NCBI GenBank assembly: GCA_958299035.1
Contig: CATQJL010000305.1
Location: forward strand, 63,522,127-63,586,126
DNA length: 64,000 bases
DNA from: Cylicocyclus nassatus
Lineage: Eukaryota > Nematoda > Chromadorea > Rhabditida > Strongylidae
Direction of reading: 5' to 3'
Positions 24,569 to 35,758 of the stretch are shown here, piece by piece. The notes under the pieces were generated by a model. That model did not search any database and had not been told where the DNA came from. It was given only the letters and a program-made list of their open reading frames with translations. The position numbers and the translations under genes are program-made. Numbering within the stretch: the first letter of the stretch is position 1; every line of letters begins with the position of its first letter.

Positions 24569-26467
24569 CTGGATGCTTCTGAAGAACAACATCCATCAGA
24601 TAGCAGGAGACCTACTAGGCCGCACGAAGCCCGGGAGACGGAAGCTCGAGAAAGAAACATGGTGGTGGAACGAAGAAGTGCTAATCGTGGTAAAGAACAA
24701 AAAGGCGGCATACAGAACATGGCAGAAGACACGTTCAGAAGACACTCACCGCAGATACATGGAAGCGAAACGAGAAGCCAAGAAAAGTGTCAGAGAAGCG
24801 AAAGAGGCATACGTAGCTGAACTATACAGGAAGCTGGTTCGTGAAGGCGAACGAGAAGTCTATCGGATTGCCAGAAGAAGAGCCAACGCTACGAAAGACA
24901 TCGAACACTTCCACAACATCAAGGATGCACACGGAAGAATGCTGAGGAAGCCACAGGAGATAAACGAAAGATGGAGAGCGCACTTCGCAGAGTTGGCGTC
25001 CGCTAACCCAGAATACGCGTCCACCGTAACAGCCGATCCTGTGAATGGACCAGTACCAGCTATCACAAAAGCAGAAGTCCGCACCGCAATAACGGAGATG
25101 AAGAACGGAAGGACAAGCTGGTGTCTCGTGGCTTACACGACTTCTGAATGAGATAATAGAATTCGGAAAGATGCCAGACGAGTGGTACAGAAGCACGACG
25201 ATACCAATATGGAAGAACAAGGGCGACATAGCCGACTGCTCCACGTACAGGCCAATTCGACTTATGTGCCACACCTTGAAGATCTTCGAAAGAATACTGG
25301 AGACGCTGCTTCGAAGTATCGTACAACTGGCCCCTCACCAATGCGGCTTCGTAAAGGGATGCAGTACAACCGATGCCATCCACACCGTCAGAATAATGAT
25401 GGAAAGAAGCTTAGAAAAGCAGTGTGAGCTTCATGCGGCATTCCTCGATCTGGAGAAGGCGTTCGATAGAGTACCACATCACATAATATGGTGGGCGCTA
25501 CGGAAGCACGATGTACCAGAAGAATACGTCCGCTGGATCAGAATTATATACAAAGGAGCCACCAGCCACGTACGAACTGCAGCGGGACGCTCAGACGACT
25601 TCCAGATAAACGCCGGCTTGCATCAAGGTTGTACTGTCGCCACTCCTCTTCCTCACAGTCGTGGACACGATAATAAGAGACTTCATACGCCCACTCGCAT
25701 GGTCCGTCATGTACGCAGATGATGTGATCTTGATGGCGAGAAGCAGGAGAGAATTGGAGAATGATGTGCAGATGTGGAAAACGCAACTCGAGCTGCATGG
25801 TCTGAAGATCAGTACCGCGAAGACAGAATACATGGAACTGGGACGTCAGATGCCAGGAACGATCCAGATCGCAGACACAGCAATCAAGAAGATCACGTCG
25901 TTAAAGTACTTGGGAAGTCACATCATAGCAGATGGCTCGCTTCACGACGAGATAAACGGCCGAATAAGCACAGCTTGGTTAAAATGGAGAAGCTTAACAG
26001 GAATTCTGTGTGACAAACGGATGCCACTGAAGCTGAAATCACAAATGTATCGCACAGTAATCCGTCCAACCGCGTTGTATGGAAGCGAGTGTTGACCAAG
26101 CACACGCAATGACGAGAGGAAGCTTGGTGTGATGGAAACACGTATGCTACGATGGACGATGGGTGTGACCATGCTCGACCACGTCACGAATGATACTATA
26201 CGAACCACGATGAAAATTGCCCCGATAGCCAAGAAGATGCAAGAACGGCGGCTTCGATGGTACGGGCACGTGAGAAGACGAGAAGAAGAACACATTACAA
26301 GACTAGCAATGTCAGTGGATGTTACCGGAAAAAGACCACGAGGAAGATCAAAGCTAAGATGGATGGACCGAGTCAAAGCAGACCTCAGAGAACTTGAATT
26401 AGATGATAGTCGAGTTGTAGATAGAGAAGAATGGAAGAGACTGACAAGAGCGGCAGACCCCGTATAG
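24569..26467 (+). pseudogene. LINE reverse transcriptase domain
   Basis: Blocks run in order: KETWWWNEEV, ITEMKNGR, STYRPIRLMCHTLKIFERIL, HQCGFVKGCSTTDAI, AAFLDLEKAFDRVPH, INAGLHQGC, SVMYADDVILMAR (catalytic Asp-Asp near 25710), LKYLGSHI and the C-terminal MLRW...RLRWYGHVRRR segment. Frames change near 25110 and 25650, and TGA at 26093-26095 replaces a Trp codon. The active-site Asps persist, but translation cannot cross the lesions. RT primes on nicked chromosomal DNA in living elements. Confidence 0.85.
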
Positions 26468-26506
26468 GGACAGATGCAAGGATAAAAAAAATCTACCATA
26501 TGTAAT

Positions 26507-26582
26507 AAACCGCTAAAGCTCACAGAAAGACTTACTCACAAAAACAGACGTTAGCGGTTTTTTGCGAGTAAGTCTTTCTGTG
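26507..26582. repeat. Interleaved inverted repeats (A-B-A'-B')
   Basis: A is AAACCGCTAA (26507-26516) with A' TTAGCGGTTT (26551-26560). B is CACAGAAAGACTTACTC (26521-) with B' GAGTAAGTCTTTCTGTG (26566-26582). The order is that of a pseudoknot. It begins within the right LINE target duplication. Confidence 0.7.
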
Positions 26583-26754
26583 CCTTTTGCTCGAAACCTT
26601 AGGCCGCACTACTAATAAAGTCTCGAACCCCGTCTCGTACAACTAGTAAATAAGAGAGCTTGATTATTCAAAAAGACTTACATGCAGCTATGATGCACTT
26701 CAATTCCTGTACGGGTAAAAGTGCTTTTGACATCTCGTAGAGTGCAGAATCGGT

Positions 26755-28121
26755 CAAATTTCCCTTGCACTTGGATTACTAGCCGACTCATAATCGCAAA
26801 GGCAAGATAAATAAGGGTTGTCGTCGCTTGTTACTCAGAGCGAAAACGTAGAAATTGCACCTTATAGCAAGCTTTGTTGCTTTCTGTTAAACTCAGTGAC
26901 TATGTAGACTTCGGACAGCTAAAAATCTTGATTTTTCTTATGCTAATCAATTAATCAATCTCAACCTTTTCTAATGTAACTCTTAAGCCGTTTGCTCTAT
27001 TGCACTTGAAAGTTTCTCCCGCTAAGCAAAAATTGTTTGATGACTCTAAAAGATTAAGTTAGAGTAGACTCTTATGATAAATTTACGTTAGTAGAGATGA
27101 GTTGCTTACGAAGAAAGAAAAACGAAAAATTTTACGTTGGTAGAGAAGAGTTGCTTACTGAATAAACAAATCACATACAATCATTTTTCCTCAAGGCGCT
27201 GATCTAGTCATAAAGATTTCCTTTATCCAGTGGTACTTGATTATTTACACTTCTGCCATTGACTGGAGAACAAACAGATGAACTATATAAAGTAGAAAGA
27301 AACTGGAAACTCCTCATCGCTTCGGCACGTCTACAAGCACTCACAGGTAAGCCTGACTTCAACTCTATACATTTCTCAGCGCAAGTACTGTGCATCATAC
27401 GGAAACGATGTAGTGAATTCATGGAGCATGCTGTATGGTGCACAAGCTTCTTTTTAGTAAAGAAATTATTCGTCCTAAATTTTATGTAGTACGCATTTGC
27501 TGCAAATGAGGCCTACAGTGAATACTAGCGAGACTTCATAGCACTTAGAAATCGTTTCTTCTTGGAAAAGTGATTCAGTTGAAGCAATTTGTGTAAACTG
27601 GCATTGCATTCTTGTCATACGTATTCTTCATATCAGTTGTGCAATTTTGAACGAGTTTCAAGCTTAATTTTCAGTTTTAATATTTTGGTTTGATTTATTC
27701 AGATGAGAAATACATGGAATATAATAATTCACCGTCTCTCAAACACAAAGTGTAACCAACTATGAAAGATTTGTATTTTAGTGCTGTTCGAGCATAGATG
27801 TGGTTTGGAATGCGCACGATTGAAAACACTTACCTTATTGGTAGATTAACGACTAGTCATCTTCTCTATTCTCGTGGCAAAGCACCAAAAGTATAACTGA
27901 AGAGATAGGCATTTTCTCAAAAAGTGGCTGCAAATCTATAAAAGCATAAATGTCCTTCACAAGTCACAGAGACATTTTGAAACTTATTATTACACTGAAA
28001 GGCACTCTTTAATGGCCAAATTAGTTAAAAGGAATTTAGTCGTCTTTTTCGGAAAAACATGATCTTTCTCCAGCAAGTTTGAAGTTACAATAAACTCTGC
28101 TGACGCTATCTCAAATTTCAG
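26755..28121 (+). promoter_or_regulatory. Upstream region of gene A shared with genes B and C
   Basis: Segments such as TTGCACTTGAAAG...CCCGCTAAGCAAAAATTG...GACTCTAAAAGATTA (~27000) and ACGTTAGTAGAGA recur upstream of genes B (~37250-37450, inverted) and C (~62290-62470). A TATAAAG within ACTATATAAAGTAGA (~27283) is conserved at ~62593 and could be a core promoter, but in A it is about 840 bp from the ATG against 357 bp in C. The ATG is preceded by a TTTCAG acceptor (28116-28121). Confidence 0.5.
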
Positions 28122-28122
28122 G

Positions 28123-28872
28123 ATGAAGACAACTGCTTGCTTTGCTGCCATTCTGCTCATCTACAACTTCACACCGGCCTGTGGAAAAGTGCTCAAAGAG
28201 AAGACATCACGAACCAGGAGGCAATGTTTTGGTATTGTTTGCTGTATTACCGGAGGCACTGGCTCTGTCGCCGACTGTGGCACTGGTGCGGCTGCTCCAT
28301 CTGCAGCAACGAGTTACGCTGCACCCGCGGCTGCTACATCCTACGCTGCTCCTGCTGCTTCAGCAAGCTATGCAGCTCCAGCTGCTACATCCTACGCTGC
28401 TCCCGCAGTAAGCACAAGCTATGCTGCTCCTGCTGCTCCGGCCGCCACATCCTACGCTGCCCCAGCCGCTTCCGTATCGTATGCCGCACCGTCTGTCTCC
28501 TATGCAGCCCCAGCTGCTACATCTTATGCTGCTCCCGCAGTTTCTTATGCTGCACCAGCGGCCACTAGCTATGCTGCTCCGGCTCCCTCCGTATCCTACG
28601 CTGCACCAGCTGCACCAGCTGTCACCAGCTATGCTGCCCCGGCCCCCTCTGTATCCTATGCTGCACCAGCTGCACCAGCTGCCCCCAGCTATGCTGCACC
28701 AGCTGCTCCCAGCTATGCTGCACCAGCTGCCCCCAGCTATGCTGCACTAGCTGCTCCCAGCTATGCTGCACCAGCTGCCGCTCCCGCTGCGGCTCCAGTT
28801 TCCACCGGAGTCTCATCTTCACAATGTTGCTGTGTATCCTGCTGCATTATCGGCAACGTCTGCTGCTGTTGA
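28123..28872 (+). CDS. Secreted Ala-Pro-Tyr repeat protein with cysteine clusters (copy A)
   Basis: A 249-residue intronless frame whose ATG follows a TTTCAG splice acceptor by one base, so the start is well placed and an upstream leader (spliced leader or 5' exon) is expected. Residues 1-21 form a signal peptide (hydrophobic FAAILLIYNF). A dibasic site RTRR at 30-33 precedes QCFGIVCC, then about 19 SYAAPA-type units with Thr/Ser/Val spacers, then a tail SSQCCCVSCCIIGNVCCC. The layout suggests an exported protein, perhaps processed after RTRR and disulphide-linked at both ends; Tyr-rich Ala/Pro repeats occur in cuticle and shell structural proteins, but that is inference. I do not recognise a named family. 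Two paralogues lie at 36.0-36.8 and 63.0-63.7 kb. The frame is intact. Confidence 0.85.
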   Translation: MKTTACFAAILLIYNFTPACGKVLKEKTSRTRRQCFGIVCCITGGTGSVADCGTGAAAPSAATSYAAPAAATSYAAPAASASYAAPAATSYAAPAVSTSYAAPAAPAATSYAAPAASVSYAAPSVSYAAPAATSYAAPAVSYAAPAATSYAAPAPSVSYAAPAAPAVTSYAAPAPSVSYAAPAAPAAPSYAAPAAPSYAAPAAPSYAALAAPSYAAPAAAPAAAPVSTGVSSSQCCCVSCCIIGNVCCC

Positions 28873-29115
28873 GTCCTTTTACAATATCGGCCACTCAATT
28901 CTGCCATTTTACATGCTATAGTAAAAGCTGCAGCAAGAGTACTGCCAAGTGTTGATCTATGAGTGGGCCACAAGTATTCCTCTGGAGACTATATCTGTTG
29001 ATGTAGCGTTTTGAACTGCCGCAATTGCTGCCATAAATTGTCATTTAAGGTTTATTTGATAGTGAAGCTACTGTTTAGTAGCTTACGCTAGCTTTCGAAA
29101 ACATAAAGCTGATTA

Positions 29116-29121
29116 AATAAA
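29116..29121 (+). terminator. Poly(A) signal of gene A
   Basis: AATAAA about 245 bp after the stop. The block before it (TTTAGTAGCTTACGCTAGCTTTCGAA) and the hexamer are conserved downstream of genes B and C and at 31161. Confidence 0.6.
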
Positions 29122-29684
29122 TCGTTTTTACTTGTACAAAGTTTAGCTGAGTTTTAGCAACGTAATCTTCTTGTTCGAATATAAGGCCTATTCTGCCGCA
29201 AAGAATTCGCAGTGATTGTGAGAGGTTATATTATACTTAGGAGTTACTACAAGTGCTCCTAGCCATTAAGCTAATTTAAATTAAGCTAAACGAAGCAATG
29301 CTGTACATCTCGTCAAGAGCTAAGCTGGCTGTAAGAAAGTTATGCGTCAAATAAAAGCGGTTGTTTCAACCGATTTTTTTAAAATGATAGTTTTCCTCTG
29401 ACCAAACTGACGAATGGCAAACTGGATAAAACAGATAAAGCGGATCAAATATGGCGCGTGCCTTAGGTCAACGTCTGGTCAAGTACACTGCTGTACGTAT
29501 AGCGAAACATTTGCTGATTCTTTAAATCTATGTCGTTTTGTTCCTGTTGTCCATAGGAAGCACGAGATAACTTCGTTCTTCGGGTCATCCCGCTTGTGAA
29601 ATCTGTCAAATAATCTCCTCCAATTGCTGAGTATGACTGTCTAGAAATGAACAGAATCTCGCTGTAGTTGAATTTTACAACTTA

Positions 29685-30396
29685 CTAGCTGATGACCCGT
29701 CTCGCCCGAGACTTTTAGTTCAACCAAGATGGGGTAGGAGAAAGAAATCCGCTAGTTTGAAACATCTCCGCGGACTACTGGTCCTGAAACCACAAACAAC
29801 AATATTTCAAAAGAACCAGTTGCCAGCAAAGGCGGGCTCAAACTGGCGAAGTTCGTTCCCCTACCCACCAAAATGTCATCGGCTCCCAGATTCATGTAGA
29901 GGAGAAATGCGCACTTCCTTGATTTTCAGGACAAACTTGTTAATCCTCCACGTTTTAGCACTGTATTTCGTACTTTCTCGTTGAGCTTTCCTTAACCAGT
30001 AAAGTCCGCAGCCCACCTCTACACGAATTTGAAAGCTCTCATACTTACACTTTCTAACTTCTACAATGCGCAAAAAAACGCTTTGAGACGAACCTGCTGC
30101 ATCCTGTCGACCTTGAGATCAGAATAAACTTTACTACCCCTACTTACATGTTTATTGGAGAATGATTGGTTGGAGCTCGTCTAACTATCATTTTCCCAGA
30201 TTTAAGTAAACAAATCAATAAATCAATGAAAGGACCCTGCGAATCGCCTCAAAAAGTAGCCATAAACACCCGCCGGGGTCGAAAACATATGTGTGCGAAG
30301 TTTCAGCTCAATCGGTTTAGTGGCTGGCGTTTTTTTAACGAATGAACAACTAAACGAACATCCTCACAGACATTGAGTTTTATATATATATATAGA
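29685..30396 (-). mobile_element. Non-autonomous Helitron
   Basis: Read on minus it starts TCTATATATATATATAAAAC after an A and ends CTAG before a T. The 3' end has the hairpin GTCTCGGGCGAGAC ten bases before CTAG. These are the standard Helitron ends (5' TC, 3' CTRR, subterminal hairpin, A/T target). Interior is non-coding. It shares both ends with the 38345-38767 copy. Confidence 0.8.
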
Positions 30397-30989
30397 TTTC
30401 ACATTTTCTGTGGAACAGGGAATATTATGCTATGAGACTTTTATTTGCATTGTTCTTCTACAAAAGCAGTCTTTTAAAATGTTTATAGATATGATTGACC
30501 AATAACCATGAACAAGACTATCTCACAAGATGATGAACAATGCTTGCACAAATAGGAGACTGCACACAGCTCTAACAGCCCAGAAATCAGAATGTCCAGA
30601 AAGCGCAAAATCTGAGTGATACTTTGGTGATAGTAACGAGATTAGTTTGTAGTACAGGTACAAGTTCATTATATTTTTACTCATGAGGAAGATATCTAAT
30701 AGGATATGAGTCATCTGCAAAATGAATAGCGAAACATATGGGAAAGAGTAAATTGATTCAGCCTTGTCGGGGAAATAACGAACAGCTGCCACGAGGAACG
30801 AAAGCAAATAATACCGTAAAAATACTTTGCACTGAATTCAGGGATGACCTCTCCTTTTTTGTCTTCTTTCCTACTGTAGGTGCACTGTAGATGGCACTAT
30901 GCGTAATTATAATTGGGAAAATGATGGGTTGGTCCCTGAAAGAGCTTGGTCCCAGGAGGCAGACAACTAAATATCTGCATGGTCGTCAA
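30397..30989. other. Intergenic, nothing recognised
   Basis: AT-rich, no motif or TIR found. It may include decayed coding sequence of the gene whose 3' flank follows. Confidence 0.4.
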
Positions 30990-31765
30990 TGTGTTGATTT
31001 CTCCTTCAAGACTATGTCTGTTTATATAGCGTTTCAAGCTGCCGCAATAGCTGCCATAAACTGATTGGAGGTTTATTTATATAACATTGCGGGATGGTGT
31101 TGAGGCTGCTGTTTAGTAGCTTACGCTAGCTTTCGAATCTGTGAAGTCCGCTTTTGTTTGAATAAATCGTTGTTTATACTTGTAAAGGTTTTGTTGAGTC
31201 TTGTAATTTTCTGTTCAAATGCGGGCCCTAATCTTGTTTCCGCGCACAGAGTTCGTACCATTGATTATGAGACGAAGCTGTGCGTCGGAGTTTTTTAAAA
31301 AGTGTTTCTGACTACTAAACTGGTAATAATACTTCTTTGACAAAACAAAGCAATGCTGTGCATTAGTCAACAGCTGATCCGGTTATAAGGGAAAGTTCTG
31401 GTTCAAATAAAAAGCCTGGTTGCTTCAATTGATTCATTCAACAATAGTGCTTCCTCCTAAAGATCTCATCTTTGAACATTCCCGCGAAAATCAGAGCAGC
31501 TGCAAGAAAGCTTTATACCCTAATTCATTCGCACAAGGCGCACATTTTTTATTATTTACGCGAACCGCTCAGCCGCGTCACTGTTTTTTTTGGAAATCGA
31601 TTGACAAGCAGCACAATTCTTTCAAGCATCATACAACAGCGTATGAGATCCTTTCGCTGCGAAGTCCCTTGGCATGTTTGTACCAGTCGACTTTAAAAAA
31701 ATCCCTGTTCTTGTACGCGTGAAATTATTTTAGTTTGATGCTCCAAAGGTGGATTTACGAACTGA
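30990..31765 (+). pseudogene. Orphan 3' flank of a lost repeat-protein gene copy
   Basis: Matches the 3' UTR and downstream sequence of genes B (35150-35920, inverted) and C (63785-64000): GACTATGTCTGTTTATATAG, GTTTAGTAGCTTACGCTAGC and AATAAA at 31161-31166 in order. No signal-peptide or SYAAPA coding sequence remains upstream, so only the tail of a fourth copy survives. Confidence 0.7.
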
Positions 31766-32081
31766 ATGGCTGAATTAATTTTCTGACCATATCATTGTAA
31801 GCATGGTTCTGACGTAATCAGTTTCAGTATTGAAGTAAGGAAATTTTCCATGAACGAGTGGTACTAAAAACTCAGTTTAAAAACTCATTTTGTACTCATC
31901 TCTTTTTCAGAAACTTGCTTCTAGGTTAGATAATAAGCGTCTACTTGTGATATTCCTGCCAATTTCATAGAAGTAAAACTAATTTCCAAGGGAGCTAAAC
32001 CGCTGGCAATTATCCGGGTATGATGAAAATTTTGGAAGATGTAACTCGCTTATTATGGTACTAACAAGGTGAGGATACTTA

Positions 32082-32546
32082 CAAGGAAAGGAAGGTTGGT
32101 CGAAGTGGCCTTTTCAAATGGCACATACACTGCCTTGTAGAGCTTGGAGCGCTGGTTCCAAATCTACTTTTGCTATTTGCTGCGGGCTTCTGGGTGAGGA
32201 GTTATGAAGGTTTTTGTGAGTAAAAATCTGAATGCAAGAGTAGGCTAAAATCGTCGTAACATTTTTTGTAGGGCTTAATTGGTAGTCGGGTGTTACTCGG
32301 TGCAACAAATATTCTTGATTCAAATATACCATTTCGCTGTTGCCTCATTTGAACATTGGGAAAGGGTTAAAACTGATTTTACCCCTATTTTTCCATTCAG
32401 ATTTTTACTCACAAAAATCTTCATAACTCCTCTCCCAGAAGCCCGCAGCAGATACCAAAGGTAGATTTGGAATCAGCGTTCCAAACTCTACAAGGCAATG
32501 TACACCTCATTTCAAAAGGCCACTTCGACCAACCTTCCTTTCCTTG
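32082..32546. mobile_element. 465-bp MITE of the same CAAGG family, TSD TTA
   Basis: TIR CAAGGAAAGGAAGGTTGGTC with its inverse ending at 32546, flanked by TTA (32079-32081 and 32547-32549). Arms run about 140 bp and include GAAGTGGCCTTTTCAAATG. It sits inside the TIR of the larger relative. Confidence 0.8.
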
Positions 32547-33217
32547 TTAGTCAAAAGCACCAATCTAGATGAGACATAAATCATCTTAAAGCTTGAAACG
32601 CTGATTCCAAATTTGCAGTTTTTAGCTGCGGAGCGGTTTTAGAGGGAGTTATGAGCAGGGTTGAGCGTGAGATCAGGCGCGCCCGACCTGGGGGGTCGTC
32701 TGGGGGGTGTTGACTGAGGGGGGGTTGTAATCAAGAACCGAATCCGTTTAATTGGGAAGATATTACGAAGGTGAAGAAGATATGCGCTATTCCGGTGGAT
32801 ATTGCAATTACCAGTACTGAAGGAATGACGGTCGTAAACAGCATGCTGAATGTTTCACAGAAATTTCAGCCAAATTCAAGTCTTCATGTTTTACTTTCAG
32901 ATATCATGAGGTTACCAAGTAAGCTGGCTGTGTGAAATGGGTATTATTTCCGTAATCAACATGTCAGATTATTTCTATAAGCTCTAAAGTCATTACCTAC
33001 CGCATTTTCTAGTGTTTCGCAACGTCCAGAAAGCGTGATTTTCAAACATGATTAACTTGGCTTCCAAAGTGAAAATAGTCAGCTTCTTATACTCATAACA
33101 ATGTAACTTTTCCTACAAGTCTATGTTAGAACTCGGGCTTTATATCGCTTTCAAATAATGAAGTAAGAAGTGCTGCCAAATTTCCAACCGGCGCGTTCTT
33201 CACACTAAGTGCTTTAA

Positions 33218-33571
33218 AGGCACCGTCCACCCTAAGTTGAGGGTGTTGACCTTTTGGCAGCATATAATAGCGCCCCCTATTAATCCAATGCCCAAGTCGC
33301 GGCGCAAAATGGCGCTTCGGAAGCGAGAAAATCGCTTCGGAATAGCAAAGATGCACAAGGACCCCCATCCATGCCCGCCCTCCCCCATCCATGCCCGCCC
33401 ATTTGTGCGCGCCCGTCCAATCAACGTTCCGGAAAGCCGGCCTGTGGGTTCTCCGGAACGGGGATTGTCGGGGTTTTCGCACATTCTCGACTTCATATTC
33501 GGAATCAGGGACATGAGAGGGCCCTGAAACGATAAAAACGTGGAAGTCGAAAATCTGGGTGGACGGTGCCT
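33218..33571. mobile_element. 354-bp TTAA-flanked MITE (piggyBac-like)
   Basis: AGGCACCGTCCACC at 33218 and its inverse GGTGGACGGTGCCT at 33571, flanked by TTAA at 33214-33217 and 33572-33575. Perfect outer 14 bp. Non-coding. Confidence 0.8.
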
Positions 33572-33703
33572 TTAACTCTACGGATTACTACAAGGCCGAA
33601 ACAAGTCGAAGCAAGCTCAAACACTTATTGTGGAATCTTCGAGATTTGTGCTAGCGAATCACATGAAACTTGGATAGAAAACCTTCCTCGAAAATAAAGT
33701 TAA

Positions 33704-33770
33704 TGGGGTCAGGCGCAACCCCTCAAAAGGTCAGGCCGCCTGTGCTTTTGCGGGGTTGCGCCTGACCCCC
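33704..33770. mobile_element. 67-bp TTAA-flanked hairpin
   Basis: A perfect 18-bp inverted repeat GGGGTCAGGCGCAACCCC at 33705-33722 and 33752-33769, with TTAA on both sides (33700-33703 and 33771-33774). The right TTAA is shared with the next element. Confidence 0.55.
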
Positions 33771-33774
33771 TTAA

Positions 33775-34227
33775 AGGCAGTGTCCGGGCAAAAACTCGAT
33801 TTTGAGATTTTGTGCTTACCCGGGCCTATTCGCTATGCTGAACTCGAAAATTCTCACCGGAAAGCGCGAAAACGACGAAAAAGGGTCCTAACGCTGGACG
33901 GAAATCAGCAAGTGGGCGGGGTCTTCCCCAATGTGGATTCACGCTCCAAGCTTCCGGAGCGATCTTCTCGATTCCAACTTCAAGTCATGCATTCGCACCC
34001 GGCCTGTGGAGTTCTTAGAGGGCTAGCAAAATTGAGAAGATCGCTCCAGAAGCTGGGATCGCGAGATTCACGGTGGGGAAGACCCCGCCCACTTCTGATT
34101 TCCCTCCCAGTTAGAGCCCCTTTTCGCCGTTTTCGCGCTTTTCAATGTGGATTTTCGGATTCAGCATAGTGAATAGGCCCGGGTAAGCACAAAATCTCAA
34201 AATCGACTTTTCGCCCGGACACTGCCT
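33775..34227. mobile_element. 453-bp TTAA-flanked palindromic MITE (piggyBac-like)
   Basis: AGGCAGTGTCCGGGC at 33775 and its inverse at 34227, TTAA at 33771-33774 and 34228-34231. The arms match for over 100 bp (GATTTTGTGCTTACCCGGGC; CGCTATGCTGAA), making nearly the whole unit a foldback. Non-coding. Confidence 0.8.
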
Positions 34228-35752
34228 TTAACTTGTCTTCAGTATTCAAAAATTGCTCCTTTTTTAGTATGAGTATTGAGCGCAAAGCGTCTTCTTGCTA
34301 TATCGAAAATATGGAACCAAACACTCCACATCTGCAAAAACTATAACTCTGAAAAGAGGGCTATCCAAGTTCAAAACTTGCCGTCAAGTTGCGTGTGGTT
34401 GTGCAATCGCAGAAAGTTGGGCCTACGGCCAGAAAACAAGAGCTATCCAGTAAAGGCTGGTTTTCTTTAAAATATCACAGTCTAAGGTCCTGGAGGTGAA
34501 ACGGAGGAGTCATTTTAGGTGCTTTCACAGGGGGGGGGGGGGAATCGTTTTCAGAGGACTTGTGCCTGACCGCTTGCTCAACCCTGGTTATGAGAGGTGT
34601 TTCCCTCTAGGGTCGAGGCGCCTTCCACCATGTCTCCACTACCTATAAGCACTGTAGAGGAGTACCAAATGGTGGCAACTGGCTTCATGGTAAGTAACTT
34701 GAATGAAGATTATAGTAAGAATCATAATACTTTTACTACTTTGGTTTTAACACTTCTATAGCATCAATATCATCAAAAATTTTAAGCTTTAGAGCTTCAA
34801 AGCCATTTAGAAGCTCAATTTTGCAAAACTGCGACAAAGTTGCATGCGAAGAGGATTAAAACCTTGACACTCTCCTTAGCAAGCACGTCACTTACCACTA
34901 AGTCAGTTGCCACCACTTGGTACTCCTCTACAGTGCTTATAAGTGGGGGGAGAAATGGTGAAGGGCGCCTCGACCCCAGAGGGAAACACCTTTCATAACT
35001 CCCTCTACAAAACGGCTCCGCAGCAAGAAAATGCAGATTTGGAATCAGCGTTTCAAGCGCTTTAAGATGATATATGACTCATCTGGATTGGCGCTTTCGA
35101 CTAAGTATCCTCTCCTTGTAAGAGTCCGTAGTAAGATTCGAGTATGAAAAGACACTGTAAATCCACCTTTTGGAGCATCAAACTAAAATAATTTCACGCG
35201 TACAAGAGCGGGATTTTTTTCAAAGTCGACCGGTACAAACATGCCAATAAACTTCGCAGCGAAAGGATCTCATACGCTGTTGTATGATGCTTGAGAATTG
35301 TGCTGCTTGTCAGTCGATTTCCAAAAAAAAACAGTGAATTGGCTGAGCGGCTCGCGTAAATAATAAAAAATGTGCGCCTTGTGCGAGTAGAAATAGGGTA
35401 TAAAGCTTTTTTGCAGCTGCTCGATTTCCGCGGGAATGTTCAAAGATGAGATCTTTATGAGGACGCACTGTTGTTGAATGAATCAATTGAAGCAATCAGG
35501 CTTTTTATTTGAACCAGAACTTTCCCTTATAACTAGATCAGCTGTTTACTGATGCACAGCATTGCTTTGTTTTTGCCAAAGAAGTATTATTACCAGTTTA
35601 GTAGTCAAAAACACTTTTTTAAAAAACTCCGAAATACAGCATCGTCTCATAATCAATGGTACGAACTCTTTGCGCGGAAACAAGATTAGGGCCCGCATTT
35701 GAACAGAAAATTACAAAACTCAACAAAACCTTTTTACAAGTATAAACAGCGA

Positions 35753-35758
35753 TTTATT
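35753..35758 (-). terminator. Poly(A) signal of gene B
   Basis: AATAAA on minus (TTTATT on plus), about 270 bp after the gene B stop, in the same conserved context as in genes A and C. Confidence 0.6.

Larger units (their letters stand above)
22382..26493 (+). mobile_element. RTE-like LINE retrotransposon with 15-bp target duplication
   Basis: The unit is bounded by the direct repeat TACCATATGTAATAA at 22367-22381 and 26494-26508, so both ends are fixed. It starts with a tRNA-like block, encodes an AP endonuclease followed by reverse transcriptase with YADD, and ends in GGATAAAAAAAATC, a short A-rich tail as in RTE elements. A 962-bp TIR element interrupts it. Frameshifts near 23490, 25110 and 25650 and in-frame stops at 23145 and 26093 make it inactive. 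Confidence 0.85.
32065..35118. mobile_element. Palindromic PIF/Harbinger-like element (TAA target), filled with nested insertions
   Basis: TIR CAAGGTGAGGATACTTA at 32065 and its near-inverse TAAGTATCCTCTCCTTG at 35118, flanked by TAA (32062-32064 and 35119-35121). Arms continue inward (32547-32665 against 34985-35100: ATGAGACATA, CAAATTTGCA, GCTGCGGAGCGG-type blocks). The interior hosts at least four other insertions. No transposase. A 3-bp TAA/TTA duplication fits PIF/Harbinger, but without a transposase this is by termini only. Confidence 0.65.
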
